Of a stretch of 38,666 nt of DNA, positions 34,407-38,666 are shown one piece after another (within the stretch, counting starts at the first letter, position 1; each line of letters starts with the position of its first letter). A program made the position numbers and the translations under genes. The notes beneath the pieces are model-generated. The model was not told the DNA's origin. It worked only from the letters and a program-made list of their open reading frames with translations, and made no database searches. Location: the NCBI GenBank assembly GCA_017394835.1, contig JAFPXD010000030.1:1-38666 (forward strand), given 5' to 3'. Origin of the DNA: Clostridia bacterium. Lineage in GTDB: Bacteria; Bacillota; Clostridia; Christensenellales; CAG-138.

Positions 34407-35162
34407 ATGGAACTCAAGCTTTTAGATTTGACAAAAAAATACGGCTCAAAGCTCGCGCTGGACGGCTTTACTTACACCTTTAAGGAGGGCATTTACGGCA
34501 TACTCGGCGCGAACGGCGCGGGCAAGTCCACCTTAATGAATCTCATCACCGACAACGTCCACAGGGACGGGGGAGAGATACTCTACGGGGGGACGGACGT
34601 ACTGAAGCTCGGCAACGATTTTCGCTCGCTTTTGGGCTATATGCCGCAGCAGCAGGGCCTTTATGAGAGCATGACGGCGGAGACATTCCTGACCTACATG
34701 GCGAGGCTCAAGCGCATCCCCGGCAGGAACATCAAGGATGAGATCACCCGCGTGCTCGCGCTCACCAATCTTTCGGACGTGCGCCATGCCAAGATCTATT
34801 CCTTCTCCGGCGGCATGAAGCAGCGCGTGCTCTTAGCTCAGGCTATGCTCGGCGAGCCGAAGGTGCTCATACTCGACGAGCCGACGGCGGGCCTCGATCC
34901 GAAGGAGCGCGTACGCCTCCGCAATTACATATTCGAGCTTTCCAAGAACAGGATAGTCCTTCTCGCGACGCATATCGTAAGCGATATCGAAGCCATCGCG
35001 GGCGACATAATCCTCATGAAGGAGGGAAAGATAATGCTCACGGGCTCCCCTCAGGAGCTTATCGCATCGCTTCCCGCGGATAAGAAGCCGCTCCTGGGCT
35101 ACTTCTCTTTGGAGGACGTTTACCTGCACTATCTGGGAGAGGACGCGGATATCCATGAATGA
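34407..35162 (+). CDS. ABC transporter ATPase
   Basis: 251 residues. Walker A GANGAGKST, signature FSGGMKQRV, Walker B VLILDEPTAGLD, switch His in LATHIVSDIE. ATG 34407 is nine bases after AGGAAA; an ATG at 34401 is too close and 34371 lies in the lipoprotein relic. It overlaps the permease gene by 8 bp. The type resembles ATPases of ABC-2 exporters for peptides or antibiotics; the substrate is unknown. A relic of the same gene start is found at 30412. Confidence 0.92.
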   Translation: MELKLLDLTKKYGSKLALDGFTYTFKEGIYGILGANGAGKSTLMNLITDNVHRDGGEILYGGTDVLKLGNDFRSLLGYMPQQQGLYESMTAETFLTYMARLKRIPGRNIKDEITRVLALTNLSDVRHAKIYSFSGGMKQRVLLAQAMLGEPKVLILDEPTAGLDPKERVRLRNYIFELSKNRIVLLATHIVSDIEAIAGDIILMKEGKIMLTGSPQELIASLPADKKPLLGYFSLEDVYLHYLGEDADIHE

Positions 35163-37344
35163 GCTCAAAAGGATACTGACTGATAAGAAGCGCCTCGTCG
35201 CTCTTATCGCCATACCGATACTCTGCCTTGCGTTCTTCATGCTCGAAAGGATGCACGGCGATATCAGGAACGGCATAAGGTGGCTCAATAACGAGCTCGA
35301 GGCTTACAGGGAGAACTACGCGAAATTCAGCGCCATGACTCTCGACGAGGCCGCGCAGGACACCTCCGAATACTACGGGCTCGATTCGGGGCCGAATCTG
35401 CGCTCGACGGCTATGCACGTCCGCGATTACGGCTCGTATCTCGACAACGTCAAGAAGCAGGCGGAGAAGATGTCCAATTCCTCCATATTCGGAAAGGACA
35501 AATCGAGCTTCACCTATAAGAACATACAGAAGACGGCGAAGGATTTTGAGGCGCTCCGCGGCATCGAGGCGGAGTTCGGCAACAACCGCGCCGTCGAAAA
35601 ATGGCTCTCCTATAAGACCGCCGACGCGCTCTATCTGCTCGTCATAGTGCTCTTCGTGCTCGCCTTCTTCGAGGACAGGAAGAACGGCCTGGCTCCCCTC
35701 ATCAGGGCGACTCCGAACGGCAGGGGGCGGCTCGCGGTTTCGAGGCTCTTCATACTCTTTGGCGCGGCGGTCGTCTTCACGATACTCCTTTACGCGACCA
35801 CTCTCACCGTCTCCTTCGCCCTCTACGGCGGGCAGGATGGCCTTGGGAGGAGCATACAGTCCCTCGAGGGGTTCAAGACCTGCACCTTCCGCGTGACCAT
35901 ACTCAAATGGATAATACTCTATTTCGGCGCTAAGGTCGTCTGCGGCTTCTTCCTGGGGCTCATATTCTGGTTCATATTGAGCTTCCTCTCGCACATGCAG
36001 CTCGCCGTATTCGTCATAATCGGCATACTCGCGCTCGAATACGCGGCTTACACGCTGATACCCCCGCAGATGGCGCTCTCCGTCCTGCGCTACGTCAACG
36101 TGTTCTCCTACGTATATCCCTCGGAGCTGCTTTCGAAGTACGTAAACATGAACTTCTTCGGCGTTCCCGTCAGCGCGCCCACTCTGCTCATTTGGCTGAT
36201 GGTGATACTTGGCATTGCACTGCTCATCGCCGTCGTCTGTATCCAGATAAAGCGCTATCCCTACGGCAATAAAAACCTTCTCGGCCGCTTCATACTCGTT
36301 TGGAACAGATTCTGCGATTTCTTCCGCAGGCATTTCACGCTTCCCGTAATGGAGGGCTACAAGCTGCTCATACTGGGCGGCACGGTCATATTCCTCGCCG
36401 CGTGCGCGTATTTCGGTCCCAAGCTCTATTTCAGGGGCTATGAATACAATCAGCAGGTAAGCTACGTTTATAAGCAGTATGTCTCCGAGGTAAAGGGCCC
36501 CATAAACGATAAGACCTATGAATATCTCGCCAACGCAAGGGAGCAGCTCGAACTGCATCCGGGCGTTGACGGCGAATTCGAGGCGAGCGTGGACAGGATC
36601 GAGGCGGATATAACCTCCGCCGCCGAAAAGGCGAAAGAGGGCGGCTATGAGGCTTGGATGCTCGATCAGACCGAGTTCTCGAATGTCTTCGGTGAAAAGG
36701 TACGCTCCGTCCACCAGTGGAACGCTCTTATCGCAATGGCGTTCCTGATACTCTGCATAGCGCCCGTCTTCGCATTCGAGCGGCAGGCGGGCACGGAGCG
36801 CATACTCCGCGCTACCCCGCGCGGCAGGGCCTCGGTCTTCTTCTCGAAGTACGCGGTACTGTTCGTCGAAACGCTCGCGATATGGGCGCTCATCTACCTG
36901 CGCCAGTGGATCAAGACCGCGGACCTTCTGGGGCACGATCTTCTTGCGGCGCCCATACGCAATATCGAAGTGCTTTCGGGCTTCCCCTTGAATATCACAT
37001 TCGGCGGGTATCTTGCCGTGTTCTTCGTGCTGCGCTTTATAGGTATGCTCATAGTCTCGCACGTTATGGCGTACCTTTCGAGCCTCGTCAACGGTTGGGA
37101 GAAGGCGGTGATGCTCGGAGTCGGATTCCTCATGATACCCGCAGTGCTCTATTACTTCGGGCAGAACTGGGCGGGCTATATCTCCGTGATGCCCGTTATC
37201 TCCGCGTGCGAGTATCTTGCGCCGGCAGAGGGCGTGAATATCTATGCGATACTCGCGCTTTGCTGGCTGCTGCTCGCAGTCTTCCTGACCTTGCTCGCGT
37301 ACCGAAGATGGACGAGCGCGAAAGCGACGTCGCGAAAAGCGTAG
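35155..37344 (+). CDS. ABC-2-like permease with internal duplication
   Basis: 729 residues, about twelve membrane helices in two similar halves. Each half has one N-terminal helix, a long extracytoplasmic helical loop (about residues 30-155 and 425-520), and a block of five or six helices. The same cytoplasmic motif occurs after the second helix of each half: LIRATPNGRGRLAVSRLFILFG (about 185) and ILRATPRGRASVFFSKYAVLF (about 560), evidence of tandem duplication. One ATPase dimer could thus serve a single fused permease. It is coupled to the ATPase gene. Substrate unknown; export is inferred. Confidence 0.85.
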   Translation: MNELKRILTDKKRLVALIAIPILCLAFFMLERMHGDIRNGIRWLNNELEAYRENYAKFSAMTLDEAAQDTSEYYGLDSGPNLRSTAMHVRDYGSYLDNVKKQAEKMSNSSIFGKDKSSFTYKNIQKTAKDFEALRGIEAEFGNNRAVEKWLSYKTADALYLLVIVLFVLAFFEDRKNGLAPLIRATPNGRGRLAVSRLFILFGAAVVFTILLYATTLTVSFALYGGQDGLGRSIQSLEGFKTCTFRVTILKWIILYFGAKVVCGFFLGLIFWFILSFLSHMQLAVFVIIGILALEYAAYTLIPPQMALSVLRYVNVFSYVYPSELLSKYVNMNFFGVPVSAPTLLIWLMVILGIALLIAVVCIQIKRYPYGNKNLLGRFILVWNRFCDFFRRHFTLPVMEGYKLLILGGTVIFLAACAYFGPKLYFRGYEYNQQVSYVYKQYVSEVKGPINDKTYEYLANAREQLELHPGVDGEFEASVDRIEADITSAAEKAKEGGYEAWMLDQTEFSNVFGEKVRSVHQWNALIAMAFLILCIAPVFAFERQAGTERILRATPRGRASVFFSKYAVLFVETLAIWALIYLRQWIKTADLLGHDLLAAPIRNIEVLSGFPLNITFGGYLAVFFVLRFIGMLIVSHVMAYLSSLVNGWEKAVMLGVGFLMIPAVLYYFGQNWAGYISVMPVISACEYLAPAEGVNIYAILALCWLLLAVFLTLLAYRRWTSAKATSRKA

Positions 37345-37365
37345 AGTAATAATGCAATGACCGCG

Positions 37366-37428
37366 CATGTTGCTTGATTCGGATTTGCAGCGCAGATGAA
37401 ACAGAGTAAAACTTCCCGCTCCCGCGGC
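37366..37428. repeat. 63-bp interspersed repeat, copy 2
   Basis: Four mismatches to 32396-32458. It begins 22 bp after the permease stop. Confidence 0.8.
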
Positions 37429-37440
37429 ATCGGGTCAGAG

Positions 37441-37546
37441 GGCAGCGCCCAAAGGCGCAGCCGTATGAGAAAACCATGTGAGACAAAGAATACCGGGAAT
37501 GGCGGAGCCATTCCCGGTATTTGTATCCTTATGCGGATGCGGCTGA
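37441..37546. repeat. 106-bp interspersed repeat, copy 2
   Basis: One mismatch to 22486-22591, located in its first stem (so this hairpin has one unpaired base). It lies 12 bp from the 63-bp repeat and 24 bp from the end of the DUF4253 gene. Confidence 0.85.
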
Positions 37547-37570
37547 ATACTTTTATGCCGGAGGATCGGA

Positions 37571-38449
37571 TCAATCCCACCAGAAGAACCAGATGTTGGA
37601 TCTCTTTATTGAATCTTCGATCTCGCTGAGCGTTCCGGTATTGGTGCATTGGAACAGTCTGTCTTCACAGAAAGCGAAATGCTCTATCGCCGTTTGCCAA
37701 GCTTCCTCCGCGGGGACGGGGGAGGGCAGATAAAATTCCAGCTCATCGCCCGTTATCACAGCGGGCGCGGCGCCGAATTTCTCATACCAGTATTTGCATA
37801 TGGCCGCCATTTCCAAAGGCTCGGGGCAGTTGTTCCATCCACCGAACGGAATATAGAGCACAGCCTTCCATGGCTCCGCCGCAGGTGCTTTCACAAGATA
37901 AACATCCCATACCCTGCCGGTGAACGGCGAAGCTTCGAGCGAAGAAAACCGCTTGATCGTTTCGCCGACGGCCGCATCGTCACGCAGCTCCTCGGGATCG
38001 GAAATGTCGAGCTCCGGATCGAACGCATCCCGTATGTATTTATCGATCAGCGCCTTTCCGTCGGGAAGCTCGCTTGCAAGCAGCTCGTCCGTATCGTATT
38101 CGCCGAGCATGAAGACGATATTCGCGGGCGACGACGTTGAGATAAACACGGGAGTATAGCCTTCGGCTCTGCCCTTTTCGGCTTCGGCAAGATACAGATC
38201 CAAAAACTGCTGAGCGGAAAGCCCGGTATCGAGCTGCTCATATTCAAGATGATGCTTTTTGAACGCTCCTTCGAGCTCCGATAAGGCGGAAGCCGCCTCG
38301 GCCTCGGCTTTTGCCGCGGTATCCGTCCCGATGGCCGAACTATCCGCCGGGGCGGGGATCCTGCGGTTCTTTATAATGAGCCTGACGCAGACGGCAAGCG
38401 CCGCGGCGAGGATCGCGACCGCCAATACAAGCAATGAGTTTTTAGGCAT
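37571..38449 (-). CDS. DUF4253 protein, membrane anchored
   Basis: 292 residues. The N-terminal helix (about 5-25) anchors it; an Ala/Glu-rich linker follows. The C-terminal half matches DUF4253 as I recall it: YIPFGGWNNCPEPLEMAAICKYWYEKFGAAPAVITGDELEF, then an FCEDRLFQC stretch and the final IWFFWWD. Its function is unknown; the family is often near toxin-immunity genes. The start at 38449 follows GGAGG by five bases, and a terminator sits immediately upstream. Confidence 0.8.
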   Translation of the reverse strand: MPKNSLLVLAVAILAAALAVCVRLIIKNRRIPAPADSSAIGTDTAAKAEAEAASALSELEGAFKKHHLEYEQLDTGLSAQQFLDLYLAEAEKGRAEGYTPVFISTSSPANIVFMLGEYDTDELLASELPDGKALIDKYIRDAFDPELDISDPEELRDDAAVGETIKRFSSLEASPFTGRVWDVYLVKAPAAEPWKAVLYIPFGGWNNCPEPLEMAAICKYWYEKFGAAPAVITGDELEFYLPSPVPAEEAWQTAIEHFAFCEDRLFQCTNTGTLSEIEDSIKRSNIWFFWWD

Positions 38450-38461
38450 AACGTCCTCCAA

Positions 38462-38488
38462 AAAACAGGGGGAGTGAACCTCCCCCCT
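38462..38488 (-). terminator. Terminator after the thiolase tail copy
   Basis: On the minus strand, AGGGGGGA-GGTTCAC-TCCCCCT followed by GTTTTTT. The T-tract runs into the ribosome site of the DUF4253 gene. Confidence 0.75.
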
Positions 38489-38512
38489 AAATATTCGGTT
38501 TAGCAGATCGAA

Positions 38513-38566
38513 TTACATGGCCTCGACAATGGTCGCAACACCCATACCGCCGCCGACGCAGAGCGT
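38513..38566 (-). pseudogene. Duplicated thiolase C-terminal fragment
   Basis: The minus-strand frame reads TLCVGGGMGVATIVEAM then TAA, the conserved C-terminus of acetyl-CoA acetyltransferase (thiolase), whose GGGMG loop lines the active site. Upstream coding sequence is replaced by a palindromic repeat. The last eight codons are repeated exactly at 38643-38666, so this copy is a detached tail of the gene beginning beyond the window, or the reverse. Confidence 0.75.
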
Positions 38567-38570
38567 GCTG

Positions 38571-38630
38571 CTGCCTCCCCTTGTTAAGGGGAGGTGCCGC
38601 GAAGCAGCGAAGGGGTCGAAGCAATGGATC
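38571..38630. repeat. Palindromic intergenic repeat between thiolase tails
   Basis: CTCCCCTTGTTAAGGGGAG is a near-perfect palindrome, followed by a short GCCGCGAAGCAGCG stem and AGGGGT. It resembles miniature repeats common in gut Clostridia genomes. Confidence 0.55.
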
Positions 38631-38642
38631 CCGAGGGGTCTG

Positions 38643-38666
38643 TTACATGGCCTCGACAATGGTCGC
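38643..38666 (-). CDS. Thiolase (acetyl-CoA acetyltransferase), last codons only
   Basis: The last 24 bases of the window repeat 38513-38536 exactly and read ATIVEAM then stop on the minus strand. The rest of the gene, if intact, lies to the right of the window. Confidence 0.5.
   Translation of the reverse strand, partial: ATIVEAM

Noticed and set aside
35059..37368. Open frame of 769 codons on the minus strand opposite the permease
   Set aside because: Composition (Glu, Arg, Tyr, His) is that of an antisense frame of a membrane protein gene; no recognisable domain.
38513..38666. Insertion sequence with a 24-bp target duplication in a thiolase gene
   Set aside because: The segment between the copies is about 106 bp with no transposase or terminal inverted repeats; tail duplication explains it better.

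Overview
The window looks like chromosomal DNA of a moderately GC-rich, endospore-forming member of the Clostridia, probably a gut or rumen relative of the Oscillospirales or Christensenellales. This is inference. It rests on the sporulation pair yqfC/yqfD, the era/recO/ybeY/phoH gene order, a cluster-type PurF, Gram-positive Shine-Dalgarno sequences, a dockerin protein, and Clostridia-type agr signalling. No species can be named from the sequence alone.

Layout. 1-414: the C-terminal end of a secreted dockerin protein. 682-7315: glyA, then a same-strand run holding a small membrane protein, an ABC exporter, a DUF2804 protein, an M42 aminopeptidase and a CARF plus PD-(D/E)XK nuclease that resembles Card1 but has no CRISPR locus nearby. 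7369-8802: purF on the minus strand, facing that run across a shared terminator. 9009-16309: a housekeeping and sporulation operon, yqfC-yqfD-phoH-HD phosphodiesterase-ybeY-cdd-era-recO-P-loop kinase, with a yqzL-like gene inverted between era and recO and no dgkA. 16554-22467: a complete oligopeptide ABC importer, oppBCDF plus the lipoprotein OppA.

22717-34393 is the accessory region and the most interesting part. An agr-type peptide quorum-sensing system is split around a divergent promoter. AgrB-like peptidase, LytTR response regulator and GHKL kinase genes lie on the minus strand. A 46-codon AgrD-like precursor gene (25506-25646) lies on the plus strand. Two direct repeats 21 bp apart sit between the divergent promoters, which is the spacing expected of a LytTR operator. 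Downstream are five full-length paralogous lipoproteins sharing a Cys-x4-Cys-x-His-x5-8-Cys motif, a sixth truncated one, and two 136-residue secreted paralogues. Between them lie decayed agr pieces: a frameshifted agrD, an agrD tail joined to an ABC-ATPase relic, an agrB tail, and an agrD leader fused in frame to a lipoprotein. A 125-bp repeat carrying the end of agrD and a promoter has been copied in front of another lipoprotein. I read this as a peptide-signalling locus that duplicated repeatedly and spread its promoter units over an array of surface lipoproteins.

34407-37344 is an ABC exporter with a tandemly duplicated permease. Then come two interspersed repeats, a DUF4253 protein on the minus strand, and at the right edge a duplicated 3' end of a thiolase gene separated by a palindromic repeat. 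No tRNA, rRNA, CRISPR array, transposase or prophage gene was seen.
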